This document shows positions 46,594 through 58,692 of a DNA stretch of 64,000 nt, piece by piece (the stretch's first letter is position 1; each line of letters begins with the position of its first letter). The stretch covers positions 496,001-560,000 of the forward strand of contig KQ964248.1 of NCBI GenBank assembly GCA_001566295.1. Reading direction: 5' to 3'. Below the pieces are notes generated by a model. It ran no database searches. It was not told the origin of the DNA and saw only the letters and a program-made list of their open reading frames with translations. A program made the translations under genes and the position numbers. The stretch comes from Microdochium bolleyi (taxonomy: Eukaryota; Ascomycota; Sordariomycetes; Xylariales; Microdochiaceae).

Positions 46594-47450
46594 ACCGGAC
46601 CGGACCGGCTCCGTTCACCGGTTTGGCGGCAACTCTCAGAGTCGCAGACAGCCAAGAACACACCATCGGCGCGCCAGTCTGTTTCCAGAGAGAAAGGCGA
46701 GAGGTAGTCTTTTGTCTCCCGACCATCAACAACTCCGTTGTGACCCTGTGTGCCTGTTCCATGCCAGCCTCTCAGTAACAATACTACCAACAAACTACCC
46801 CTACCCTTGTCCCCCGTTCCCCTCCCAAAAACCCCCAAGCTCAGCCGCCCGCAGGGGAACACGCCATCCTTTTTGCCTTCCTCCACCTTTTCCCCTTTCA
46901 CAGGCCAACCAAAAACTCCCGGCCACCCGGAAAATTCCCTACCTGGTCTCCCAGACTAGCCAGCCTTATCGCAGTACTCACCACGCGATTGGCCCTTCCT
47001 TACGCGGCCAAGGCACGGAGACTTGGCCCTGCCCTGGCTCGGACTCCGAACCTACTCCAGCTTTGGACATTGGGTGGCATCATGCTGACTGCGGAGGGAG
47101 GTACTTTGGGTATGGAGTAGGTAGAAAGAGGCATAACCAATCTGCAAGGGGTCTTTCGCCTCGAGTCTCGACTCATGCCACCCTTGAACGCGGCTGGCTG
47201 CCGCTGCCGAGGGGGGTGCCAGGCACAGCCCAGCTCGGTCGGGGAGGAAACCACCCGGGGGATCCGGACTTCCATCAGCGTCGCCATGCATGGCTCACGA
47301 ACATGTGCAGTACGATGCATCAAAGCAATGATCCATTCCATGCCTATCGAGTACAAGTCCGCAAACCACCGTCCTGCTGTGCACCGCCTGTCTATACCAT
47401 ACAAAGCAAAACCATGAAAACATTAGCCTGGTGTCAGTCATAGTCTATAA

Positions 47451-47480
47451 GTCCGTCCGTCCATCCATCCGTCCGTCCTG
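47451..47480. repeat. GTCC/ATCC tetranucleotide microsatellite
   Basis: About seven tandem GTCC or ATCC units with point variation. Confidence 0.8.
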
Positions 47481-48081
47481 CCGTCATCGTCGCCGTCGTT
47501 GCCCGCTTCGCGTTGCCGTCTGCCTGCCTTCCAGTGTGGGTATCTGCCAGAAAAACAAAAACAATGAAAACACTCCATCGCATGATTATGCGCAACCGTG
47601 CGCCGTCCGTCTAAAGATTCGACCAAAAACAACCCTTGTTCCCTGTCACGCCAGCCTCGTTTTGTCGGAGCGTGCAAACCCCAAGAAAACTCCACCACCC
47701 GGCGACCAAGTTCCTAACCGCGCAAAGACGTACGCTGGGTCGAGCGTGGACGGGCTCCGTACGCAGCCGAGTGGGAACGGGACGCCACATCACCACTTCG
47801 GAACCATGATCCTAGCAGGAAAGGTGTAACGTGTCAAGCCGACCTGCTTGAATGCGAAACCGCTAATTATGCAGCGTTAGGCTGCGGGTTCAGTCCAACA
47901 AACGCCATCGCCGGTTTGTCCAGAAACACAAGATGGTAGAACTCGGAAAAGGCTGCCCCAAATGTGTTGTGTTGTTGACATGATGCTAACGCCGTCGCAA
48001 GTGATGAAACTCTGTTGATACACGAGCCAGAATTGGCTCCGAACCGGGACTGCAAGATACAGTATAGTCCTGTAGACAATC

Positions 48082-49366
48082 TCAGCGAGACGCTCGTGCG
48101 TTAGAGCTGTCGAGACCAGCAGCCTGGGGGTCGTCCTCGAGCATATCGAGGCATTCTTCCAAGACTAAGAAACGATGCTTGTTAGCGAAATGATGCTTGT
48201 GGAAAAGTTTGTGCGCGTGGTGGCACATTGACCCATGCTTACTCTGAATGATGTCGTCTTCCCACACGCCGTACTCGTAGTCCACAAGACCATGTCGTTC
48301 TATCCCATCACACAAGCGGATGAGTTCCTTCCCCATCTTCTTCAATCCATCGAGGGTCAATATTGTTTGTTCATTCTGGAGAGATTCGTCGGCTTCCATC
48401 ATGTCCTTCTGCTTCAGGAGTAGGCACAGCCAGGCGTGATTGAAGTCATGCCACAGCTTTATCCTGTCGTTGTGCAGGGACTGGTTATCGGACGCGAGAC
48501 CTTGAAATCGGAAGCCTTGTTAGCATTTGCTCCGATCGTCGCTTCCAAGATGATGCAGTTTTGGCAGCAGACTCACCAAGCTCTGTAACCTTAGTTAGAA
48601 GCCAGTCAGACACGTTGAGCAGTGATTCGCTCGCGATCTTAAGACTTCCATGGCGCACGTTGGCAAAGATCTCCCTGAGCGCCGTCTGATATTGCTCGTA
48701 GGCCTCTCCCATCTCTGCCGAGCCAGAATAGTCTGGCTCTTCCACTGGTTGCTCAGGGGCGGACTCTTGGGCCATTCCCCCAATTGACGCCATACCAGAG
48801 GTATAGCCTTGGATCAGAGCTCGCTGGTCTCCAGGGCTATGTTGATATACATTCGAGGCACTGCCGGTGGCTGGTTGACCCTGTATGCCCGAAGGCCCGG
48901 CCCCAGGACCAGATGCTTCCCCGGGGAAGTACGACGAGGCTACTTCGGCGCCCATCATCGACATGCCTGTAGATTGCCGCGCTTGGAACTGCTGACTTGC
49001 ATCGTATACGTTCCCTTGTGCGCCAGCTTGCGGGACGTTGTACATCAGAGACGGGTTGTAAGTTCCGAAGTTCTGCGTTTGCCGGGTGTCCTGGCCAAAT
49101 TCGGGTTGGTAGGGCATCGCACTTTGCGGCAGAGTTGTTGTGAAAGCTGCCGAGGGCTCTTGGTAGTACCCACTGTAGGCTGCCGCACCCGTAATGCCTC
49201 TTCCCGCCGATGGGGATGAAACGAGCGACGCCGGGCGGTACCTGTCAGAACCTGGTTCCGGATATGATCTCCGCGGTGCTGCCGCCTCCTGGTTAGGATA
49301 TCTTGGAAGTGCCATTGCGTTGTAAGGCGCCTCATTCTGTCTCCGCCTTCGAAGGTTGTCCTCCAT
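48082..49366 (-). CDS. Conserved fungal protein of unknown function, helical C-terminus
   Basis: Exons 49366-48577, 48500-48243 and 48164-48082 (introns 76 and 78 nt, GTGAGT...CAAG and GTAAGC...TTAG) give 376 residues. The second intron could be read through in frame, but splicing yields the continuous helix WEDDIIQILEECLDMLEDD. The start at 49366 (MEDNLRRRRQNEAP) is the first ATG; the frame stays open about 250 nt further upstream without one, so a 5' exon may be missing. The first 200 residues are disordered and rich in Pro, Tyr, Gln and Ser. The C-terminal 160 residues form a helical domain: EMGEAYEQYQTALREIFANV, SLLNVSDWLLTKVTELGLAS, NDRIKLWHDFNHAWLCLLLK, and LIRLCDGIERHGLVDYEYGV followed by WEDDI. 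This block looks like a family conserved across Pezizomycotina, but I cannot name it. No signal peptide or membrane helix. Confidence 0.8.
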
Positions 49367-52300
49367 ATCCTGCGCTGTCGAAATGTGTAACGACGGCCCC
49401 AGGTTGCGTGCGCTCGGAAGAGCTGCCGACTGGGGGTAGAGCAATGCCACTTTGTCCCTTCGGGCCGTCTGGATCAGCGGCCTCGGTGTTGATGTTGTGG
49501 TAGTTGTAGTGTCCTCTCGTCCACCTGAACCAGTGGTCGTCAAGCTATCAGCTGACTCTGGGAATTTGTGTTTCGCAAGCGGCCCACGGGTGTGACGTAG
49601 GCGGGTTTAGCTTGATCCTGTCACCAATTCGTGTTCGCAGGAAAGAGAGTGGTCTTTCTGTCGTCTGCTGGTGAGTTGTCACCTCCGACTGTGATTGTGA
49701 GAGTCGTCAAGGAAATCGTGAGCCTTGTTCGTATACGATGTGCTGCTGAAGTCGCCGTGTATAAGACCAAGCTGGCGTGGACCGGTAGGTCGTGGGGTGT
49801 GTCCGCCTTTAAAGGGTGTGAGGATCACGATGTACCAGGCTAACACAGCTTGTTGCACGAGCCCAATCCCTACCTCTCACATGAGGGAGTCCACTCTGTT
49901 TTGACGCCGGACCGATGATCTGGACGGGTATTTGGCAGCCAGAAGACTGGGAGAAGAAAGCAGGAGCACTGCACGCTAGAGTGCTTGGTTAGATACCGTG
50001 CTCCATCCAGGCGCGGCTCAGGTGCGGCGGCGGCTGTTGCTTGGACTATTATGCTGTACTCCGCAGGTATGTGGCAGGGCTCGAAGGGGTGTGGGTTTGT
50101 CACGGGGTTCACTCATCAGGCCTTGGCCTGCTCGTGCTCATTAGGCTGGATCTGGCGCCCGTGGCTAGTGTGTCTTGGGGTTAAATCTAGGAGCCGACTT
50201 ACAAAACGGTTCCTGAAGGGATCGAAAGAGTCCTAGCTCGACATGCATGAGCTGTGGACCTGACAAGTACTGACTATGAGTGGAGCGAAGAGGAGAAGGA
50301 ACGCCGCGTCAATGTGCTGCTCGTCCCCGACTGGCGTAGGTCTCGAGGAATCGGCACCAGGGAAGCCGAGGCACTGTCTCTAAACAGTCCCTGAACCACA
50401 AGGGAGGTAAAGGAAACTACAATGGTATTCGGGACAGGCGGTCATACACAAGTTCGTGCCGCTGTGGTACCTTGGGGTCTGATCGCGCTGGAGTGCAGGA
50501 ATGACAGGTTCGGAGACAGCGATATGAGTGTGGAGGCGGATTGATGGCCTGGTTACCAATGCCGCGTGCGTGCGCAGAGTCTGAAATGGGCATTACCATC
50601 CTGTCGCAAGATCGTGGAGGATCTGGTACAAGGGCCCTTGGCCCGCCAAGGGTGCTCGGCGGCTGCATTTGCCCGTCACGGCCACATCGAACACTGTTGT
50701 CCGTACCCAAGCAGTGACGCGTCCGCGCACTTAGCTTGTTCTGCCGACTCTGGTTTGCGGTACCTCTCAGGATGGACATTCCTCGACGCTGAGACAGTGT
50801 CACTGGCCCTGGAAACAGCTCGGCAAGGTCTCGCACGCACGTACTCCGTACGCACGCACGCATGTTCCGTGCCTCGTGTGCATGATGGAAGATATTGCAG
50901 GGGCCGACTAGTCAAGCTGAGATCGGGCTCTGGCGGAGTGTCGAAGGACGACCAGGACCCCTGCCCGGGCTAGCCTGTGAACCCTGCCTCGAGGTGTCCA
51001 CTGCCCACTGCCACCCTGCACGGCGAGCACGGATGCATGCACGCCTGGTTTTCTTCTCTTGGACCTGCGTCAGCCCTGGGGCTATGGGTGTGTGCTCGTC
51101 GGCCAGTGTGCCAAGCCTTATGATGCCGTCGTCGTGTTGCTCATTGCGCTCCCAGTGTTCCCCTTGCGCCGTGACAGGCCGCAAGGTTGTTTGTGAAGCG
51201 TTGCACGGTCGCAATCACTTGGGAGGGCCTCGCAGCAAGTGAGACGCAGTGTCGACTGATGCATACAGAGAGCCCAGGCAGACACGAGGTGTGCCAGAAG
51301 TGTACCCAGCGGTACCACCAGCAAGAGCATGGAGATCAGTGTCTTCACATCGGTTTGAGCCTTCTCGGTACCCTTGGAGGCGCAATCGCGCCATAGATTG
51401 GGCGCCGAAACCCTCGTGCGAGAGAGCTAAGCACGCTAACAAGACGCACAGGCCGCAACAGAGAACACGCTGTCTCTGCCTTGGGCGTCAACCTAGCAAG
51501 GGCTGGAGAGGGTGTGCGGACGATGGGCGAAATTGGGGGTCGCTGCCAATTACGTCGTGCGTGGTAGACAGCCAACCTTGGACGCCCCCTCTCCCCAGGT
51601 TGGTGTCGAGCAACTGCTCTCAGGCAGGGTCTTTTTTGTTCTGATTGTGTTGTCTTCTCTTTTCGCCGAGACTCCTGCATGCCGCGATCGTGCTATTTCT
51701 GGGCACTGAGTGGTACGTCTAGCTCTAATTCCGAAACGAGCTGTTGGTGCATTGCGGATGACTGGGTCAGGGCAGATGGTCGACACAAGGAGAGCTGAGC
51801 GGTACTGGAATCGGGTTTGAGGCTCTGGGCGCGACGGGTATCCCTGATGCCAATCAGGCGCGTGGGGGAACGTACAGCTGATTGACGTTCTTGAGAGAGG
51901 GGTATGCTGTCTTCGCCAACAAGACAAGCCGGGTGATGGCTGCAATGTCTTGCGCGGCACGATCGCCGTCCCGGATCGGATGAAACGCTCGGCGCTGAAG
52001 ACATTGGGGATGATGAAGGGTGCTGGGAAGATGGCTGCAGCCCGAGCACGAGGATAGTGCCCCGCCGCTGGCGATGCCATATCGTCGAGTTTGCTCGAGG
52101 GTCGTCGAACTACGCGGGAAAAACAGAGCTGCGGGAGTCTTGCGTGGCCTCTCCCAGAACCCAACGCCGATCGCGGAGAAGACGAAAGGGAAAGTTGGCT
52201 GTTGGCGCGTTGGCTTGTGGCGGCGGCGTGCTCTGGCTCGCACCCGAGGGCACCTTCCCAGTTGTGTAGATGACTGAGGCCCAAAGATCGCCACAGTTGT

Positions 52301-52783
52301 CGTAGATGCCTCGATTTTTCGGACCAACTTGCGCCCAAAGGTGGCATTTGCGATCCCAACGCACTCTTTGACACAAGCATCAATGCAGCAAGCGTCAACA
52401 CGGCGAGCATCGGACTCCCCCACCCTCGCCGGCCGATCATCCGATCCCACAGCGCCTGCACGTTGACGCGCATCTTTTGCGAGTGGCAATGCCCTGCGGC
52501 AACCTGACTGCAGCCTCGCAGTCATTGCTGCCCTCATCGCCACCATGAGTGCCCAAGCACCAGCACTGTGACGGACACAGCAATCCTACAGGGCTATGCC
52601 GTCCCAGCATTTCGTTACCTAAGAGACAACATTTCGGGCACGAAGACAACTGTTGCCAGATGCATAATCCCCGGTTTCTGGGAGACGAAGCTTACAGCAT
52701 GTTCCCTTGCCTGCAACCGGCCTGTCAGGAGCCTCTGTGGTGTCTGTTGGTGGCAAAGGTCGTTGAAATAAGATCCCTGAACC
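49367..52783. other. Intergenic, 3.4 kb
   Basis: Left part is the upstream region of the 48082 gene. Two overlapping minus-strand ORFs, 307 codons (51550-52473) and 230 codons (51854-52546), lie in different frames. The longer begins with a hydrophobic stretch (SPMLAVLTLAALMLVSKSAL) but then becomes compositionally nondescript. Neither is accepted. Confidence 0.45.
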
Positions 52784-53338
52784 ATGCAAGTTGGAGCCTC
52801 GAGCAGGGAAAGCATGCAATGCCAAGGGTGGGTGGGTTATGGAGATGTGACGATGTCGTCAACCCATGGCTTGCAGCACACAGGACCCGCTTCTGCCAGC
52901 TTCAAGACTTCTAGATTTCTTTGGAAATACAGTTCAAGCTATGGCAGCCTGGTTCGGCCGGCTCTGGCCGTTCGTGAAGCATCATCCATCTGTCCTGCAG
53001 CTTCACTGCCAGGGCATCGACATCAGAAAACGCTCATACTGTCGCCTATACTTGCCGTCGACTCGTGCGGGACCAGGAAATTTTCGAATCGAGTGGCGCA
53101 GGTCATCCCACCGTCCAGAGCTACGGAGACTGGGATATTCCTGGAAGATGTCAGGGTCCTCAGACCAGCCGGCTCTGGTGTTCCGGACGAGCAGCAGTAT
53201 TTCAGCAACGAAGATCTAACGGCGCTCCAGGCATTGGCGTCCGAGGCGGGGATCCCCAAGGAATGCCTGGGCATGCCTACTCGGGAAGAAAAGCTCGGGA
53301 AGAAAAGCTCGGGAAGAAAGCACGGTACCCTATTGTAG
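52784..53338 (+). CDS. Doubtful hypothetical ORF
   Basis: An open frame of 184 codons. The first 100 residues are unremarkable and another frame is equally open. From about 53085 on, the protein reads like genuine coding sequence with C/G-ending codons (TGIFLEDVRVLRPAGSGVPD, QQYFSNEDLTALQALASEAG). The end crosses three copies of a 14-nt tandem repeat. No family recognised. It may be the 3' exon of a spliced gene or the relic of one. Confidence 0.25.
   Translation: MQVGASSRESMQCQGWVGYGDVTMSSTHGLQHTGPASASFKTSRFLWKYSSSYGSLVRPALAVREASSICPAASLPGHRHQKTLILSPILAVDSCGTRKFSNRVAQVIPPSRATETGIFLEDVRVLRPAGSGVPDEQQYFSNEDLTALQALASEAGIPKECLGMPTREEKLGKKSSGRKHGTLL
53281..53322. repeat. 14-nt tandem repeat, three copies
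   Basis: TCGGGAAGAAAAGC occurs twice exactly, then once with a changed end. The unit length is not a multiple of three, so successive copies are read in different frames. Confidence 0.85.
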
Positions 53339-56300
53339 CTAGGATATGCCCGCGACACTCACGAAGTGATGCCATCTGCACAGCGCCCAATGCACGAATC
53401 AGCTGTCTTCAAGCGCCTTCCCAAATCGATGGACATCTCTGACTCCGGAGTCTTCGGCTAGACCCTTGCTGGGACATGGCAGTCCTCGTGGGGTCCGATC
53501 TCGAGCACGCAATTAATACTGTCTGATAAAGTTCGGCCGCTGTTGAAGTCAATACTGCACTGCCAAGACGACCTTGCTCAATCTTTTTACGGAGTACCGT
53601 GTCGCACCATCTCGGCTGGCATCTCAGATGGCACCACTGGTTAGGCCATTGTTGTGGGGGTTGCTGTGGTGTAACCTACCTGAAGGGCGCGTAACTTGGA
53701 GAGGTATTTACTCTTCTTATCACGCCCGTTGCTTGTGGTCAGCTCAGCCACTAATTCGCTGGAAACCCTTAGCCTAACGGCAATTGTGACCACGGCAATT
53801 GGGTGTCAAGCGCCGAGCCCTCCGCGAACCCAAATTTGAGTGGGTATCTGGCAACATCAGCCACTGCGTTGTTTGGGCACTTTGCACCATAGGGCTAAAT
53901 TCGTGGGTCCCCTGCAGCCGTGTTCGCCGACGCCTTCAACGCGTCCTCCTTGCGCTCAGTGATCATCAGCAATCGATGCCAACTTGGGACACTGAGGCGA
54001 GACGATTTCCCCGAGCAATCAAACCACGATGCCCCAGCCAGTCCCGCCAGTGTTATGATCCGCGAATCTAGTGCTTCTTGCCGCCATCATGCGCTTGTAT
54101 CGACGCGTCAACACAGCCGTCCATCTGTCCAGCACTGGCGAGAGGACCCGAAGCACCCTACAAGTACATGCCCTGAGGTAGGTTCGGTTACTTTCGTCAG
54201 GGTCGAGTAGCGTGGCCCGAAATCGGATACCTCATTTGCGGAGTGGCGGGTCTGCCCTCGTGCGGATGGCCCTTTGAGGATCAGGCAGGCTGCACTGACA
54301 ACTCTTGCAACGCCTGATTACCCTCCGCATAACGCATAACGCATTAATATCAGGACACGCGCTGTCAAGCCATGGCCCGCAGTGCTCCCTGTTCAGACTT
54401 GCGCCCGACCACACGGCACGGATCTGCGCAACTCCAAGGTTGTCGTCAGCTCTGAAGGACTTCATTTGGCCCTGCAGCACCCGGACTTTGAGCTGTGGGC
54501 ACTGTTCTGCCAAGGCCGGCTGGCCTCCGTCAAAAGTACACGGCGAACCACAAGTCGCTCGCACTCCGCGGGTATGCTGAAACGACCGGGTCCTTCTAGA
54601 AGGCTGCTGGCGCCATGAGGTGTGCCGGACCGCGTCATTGTGCGTCACGCTAAGGCAGAGCCCATTTCCCGTTGCGCACGCCAGAAGCCCTCTAGAAGCA
54701 CGGTGAAGAGCAACGAGTCTGTGCGTCTCGGGCACTGGCTCGCAGCTTTCGCCGCTTCTGGAAGCCGGCCGCCTCACCTCACGAGCTGCCCACAGACAGT
54801 CAATGCCCCCAAGGAGCATCGAGCACACCGTAACAACGTCCTAGCAAGAGACTAGCTCTAGCTACCAGGCTTGGAGTCATTGCGGAGCTCTTCATCGCCC
54901 TCATCGCCGCATTCGGCCACTTCTTGTTCTTCATGCACGCCCCAGGCGCACGTTTCTCCATCCGCCCGCTATTCTCCGCCTCACCTCCTCCGCGCGCCTC
55001 GAGTGGTCTCTGTACCTGCGTCGGAGTGAGCACCGTCGACACAGATCTTCGCACCAAGGGACGTTGGCGCTATTTTGGCGTGCTCTTGGCCTGCCCCGTT
55101 CTCCATTTGTGCTTCAATGCAAGGATAGAAGCCACCGCCGGCGGTGCCGAGATCGTCCGTGGGGTCGGCAGTGATCATGTGGTGCCTGTCTGGCCAGCCG
55201 CTCCTTTGCAACGTGAGCAGGTTTCTGACTGACACAAACGAAAGCATCATGTCGGCCAGTGCGTGGTAAATTTGATGAAAGGGCCGCGAAGGCTGTCTCG
55301 CGGCTCGCGAAAAATGAGCATTGTCGCTGGGCATTGGCGATGGCAGATTTGTGTGGCGCCGCGAACCAGCACCAGCCCACGCCTCCGCGATGGCACAAGC
55401 CACGCGGGCATGACATGTGATTTATGGGGGCATTGTCGGAGCTGGCTTGCCTGCGGTGTAGCAGCCGGTTCGGCGCCTTCCGCAAGGCCCATGACTCTCT
55501 GGATTGTCTGCCGTCGGAAGTGGTTGTGTTGCCCTCCCACAGCGAGCGACTCAGGCTTTTTTCACGAAAGACCGCCTCATTAGCTCCCCGAGTGATACGA
55601 AAATGAGCAAAGTGGCAAACAAGTGTAACCCAGAATGTCAGTATACAGTCAAGCACATAGCCGGCCAGCATTGGCAACGACAGTATGCCTCTTTCCATGG
55701 GGCACCTCAAGTCATCCAGGGAGAAATGTGCACTGAGTCAGGCTGTAGAGGTGAGGAGTTGAGGATGCAGGCGATTTGTGCGAGACCGCGAATACAAAAC
55801 CACACCGACCGCAACCATAGAGCTAGATGTCGACGTGCCTTGGCAAAACCCTCGTTGATATACACATGCTGGATGACCCATCTGCTTTCCAATCGCGGGG
55901 GGGCCACACGGCCTTGCACCTGCCCCAGGCTGTGTGTTCCTGCCGATGCCTGCTTCTTATTTTCAATTTCGTGTATGGCCCGGAAAGACTGTGGGCGCGG
56001 GGAGGTGGATGGGAAGGAAGAGGAGCCTTGTCAGTGCTCTCTTGAACGGCGGCTTGATAGATACTTGGTGGAAACGAAGGATCGGGAGGGATTCTGGAAA
56101 GAACCTGGATTTCCGAGTCGATGGTGATTCGAGGCTGGCGATTAAGGAATCCGGTGCTCTCTCCCTCCCTCTCTCTCTCTCTATCTGGAACTGCGCCATG
56201 ATAACATTCCAATGCCACAGCCATTGCCAAGCTGATACATCGAGAGTAGCAATCGCTTCCACGCCTCAGTGTCTCACGGGCATTTGCGTTGCCGATCGAT

Positions 56301-57646
56301 CGCACGAAGTTCTGCGAGCTTCTCAGGCACACTCAATGATAACACTCATGTCTCCGCGAACTGGATCATTCCTGGACATGGAAGAGAGACGTTTAAAAAC
56401 TTTCTCCGGGTTCAGCGGACACCAATGTCCAGCTCCGACACGGCCTGTGAGTGGAAACAGCAGCCCCCTCGTGCAGCTATCGCGCTCGCTTTCCGTTGAG
56501 AGTACTGCGCGTTCGGCCAGGCTCTTTCGCGGCGCTGCCGGTCTGCTGGGCCTTCTTTGACCTTTCATGTGCGAAGCAACAAGGCTTGCAATCAAGCCTT
56601 GTTTCGACGAGGACGGCATGGCCTGCGATATGTTTCTTTCCCTTGCCAGTGGTTGAGCAAAGTATGCGGTGTCAGTAGACACAATGTAACAGTGGCGCTG
56701 TTCGTCCATGGCAGGGTGCAGTTCTGGCAATCTTCTAGTCTTTTGCTTCAGCTGTTCATGATGCCACCAGCGAGAACAATCGCCAAGTCGAGATATAAGA
56801 TATACTTCACATGTGCGCAGGCGACATGACCGACTTAGGGTTCCTTTCGTCCAGGTGGACTCCTGCCATGGAAAGTGTGTCATCAGAGAGATAAAGAGGA
56901 CACTTCCGCCACGAAGGTCTCACTGCTCTGCACAAGGACTGGAATGCTCTGCCATGTCCAGATACTGCGGCCAAGTGAGAGACCCTCCCCTCGCGGCATA
57001 CAAGTTGCAGTCAAATCACGCAGGCAGAACGAGAAAAGTTGCGGACGTCGCGGGGGATAAAATTCGCGGATTCTTGGGCTTTGGACAAGTCCAAGTATCA
57101 GTTACGAAGCAGGCCTGCAGTGCCTGCATGACCTGCTGATCTTGATAGCTTGCTCAAAGGTTTGGAACATACAAGAGATTGTATACCGCGTCTAAGCATC
57201 GATGCCGCTCAGTGTGAGAACGTGGGTACCCCAATTGTTACTGTTTCAAACCTCGCATGGGCACAGTTCAGGGTGGAATGCTTGCGCAAGGACATATGTT
57301 TGTGACAGCAGGGCAGGATTGAAAGATCAGGCTGATATTTCTTCGATCTAGCTTCTTTCAAAGAGTGCAGAGTATGCACCCGACAACATACATATAAATA
57401 CATTGTGTACACTGCGAGAAAACCCGCGCGACGGCACGGCGATAAGTGCTTTTCGAGTTCGTGCCTTTCGTCTTGGTGGACATGATTCCTGCATAGCATT
57501 GACTTTGAGCTGGCTGTGGCGGCGCGAGCTGATAAGATTTGTAGTCCCAGGGACGCTGCCTGGCGATAGACCTCGTGTGCGTGTTGGCAGTGGCTGCGGC
57601 CCAGCTGCTGGAGCTATGGTGACATAACAAGCGCTTTGTTCTGAAA
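53339..57646. other. Intergenic, 4.3 kb
   Basis: No accepted gene. A plus-strand frame from about 54834 to 55232 begins with a hydrophobic run (LGVIAELFIALIAAFGHFLF) after a CAG acceptor-like site and may be an exon relic. A CT microsatellite lies near 56160-56182. Other ORFs up to 208 codons (55934-56560, +) lack recognisable features. Confidence 0.45.
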
Positions 57647-58692
57647 TTATCTGGGTTGCCAGGGAGTCATCTTTCTGGCCTTCAGGTGGCCAGCCTTCTT
57701 TCTTTCGACTGCACGGTAGTCACGAGTAATGCAGCCAGCTGCGGAGATGTCAGGTCAGCACAAAGTCGCGCAAGGAGACCGGATTAAGCCCCGAGCATAG
57801 ATGAGATAGTCGACTTACCCTTTCTCAATCGAGTCTTCAGCGCAGGCTCGTGGCCCGTGATCGCATGTGCAATAGCCATGGCGAGAGCCTCGGCCTGTCC
57901 TGTGCTACCACCGCCCTCCACGCGGGCCCACACATTGTACTTATCCATTCTCTCGGTGGACTTGAGGGCCCAGAGGGCGCTCTCACGGTCATGTAGGCGA
58001 CCAAAGGCCTCGTTGACGGGCTTGCCGTTGATCAGGACCTCGCCGGTACCCTCCACCACCCATGCCCTGGCTGTTGACGTCTTCCGCCTTCCGACACCAA
58101 GCGTCCTGCCGAATCTGTCGACGGGGATCTCCCGCTCCGTCTTCTCGTGGTAGTTGATGTCGCGCATGAAGGGCTGCAGGCCATCCTGGACATCCTGCGG
58201 CATGAGGTCCGGGTGGATCAGGTTGAGGCGTTTGACGATGCCCATACAGGCCGAGAAGTCGCGGCCCTTGATGTGCTCGCCGATGATTAGGCGATACTCG
58301 GCCTTACTGCGCCACGCGACTCTGCGGGCATCTGCGGCTGGAACAACGGGGAGGTGTCGGTACTTCAGATACAGCTCCTGGATCTGGATGTAGCTGTCGT
58401 AGAAGGTGGTGAACCGAGCGAAGTACGATGGCGACGCGGGCTTCGGGCGGGCATGCAAGTGCACAATGTCTGGTTCCGATTCGTCTAGGTATTTGTGCGA
58501 GATCGTGGCCTGGTCGGCCTTGCTGCTGGGCGTCGTCGAGATGGCCCGTCGGGCTGCCAGGGCGAGCGTCGTGGATGGCGTGGATGCTGTTGCACGTGTG
58601 ACAGCCGAAACTATCGAAGGTGCTGAGCTCTGTGGCTTCGTGCGGAGCTGCAGCTCTCGCAGACCCCTGAGGGCCAGTCTCATTGCTGACAT
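57647..58692 (-). CDS. MRPS9: Mitochondrial small-subunit ribosomal protein uS9m
   Basis: A component of the mitoribosomal small subunit; its basic C-terminal tail is expected to reach the P-site tRNA, as in bacterial S9. Exons 58692-57819 and 57738-57647 (80-nt intron, GTAAGT...CGCAG) give 321 residues. Without splicing the frame would end in a nonsense tail (GKSTISSMLGA). Splicing restores the S9 C-terminus AGCITRDYRAVERKKAGHLK, ending KMTPWQPR. The uS9 core begins near residue 200 with GVGRRKTSTARAWVVEGTGE and includes VLINGKPVNEAFG and GGGSTGQAEALAMAIAHAI. The N-terminal 50 residues are rich in Arg, Ser, Thr and Ala (MRLALRGLRELQLRT), a mitochondrial presequence. A second ATG three codons downstream (58683) would work equally well. 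Divergent from eEF1B-gamma. Confidence 0.96.

Larger units (their letters stand above)
45131..48081. other. Intergenic, 3.0 kb
   Basis: No accepted gene. A plus-strand ORF of 373 codons (46322-47443) is discussed in Part 2; its middle is pyrimidine-rich, which suppresses stops on that strand. An alternating CG/CA tract lies at 46574-46593 and a GTCC repeat at 47451-47480. The right end contains the 3' flank of the conserved gene at 48082. Confidence 0.5.
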
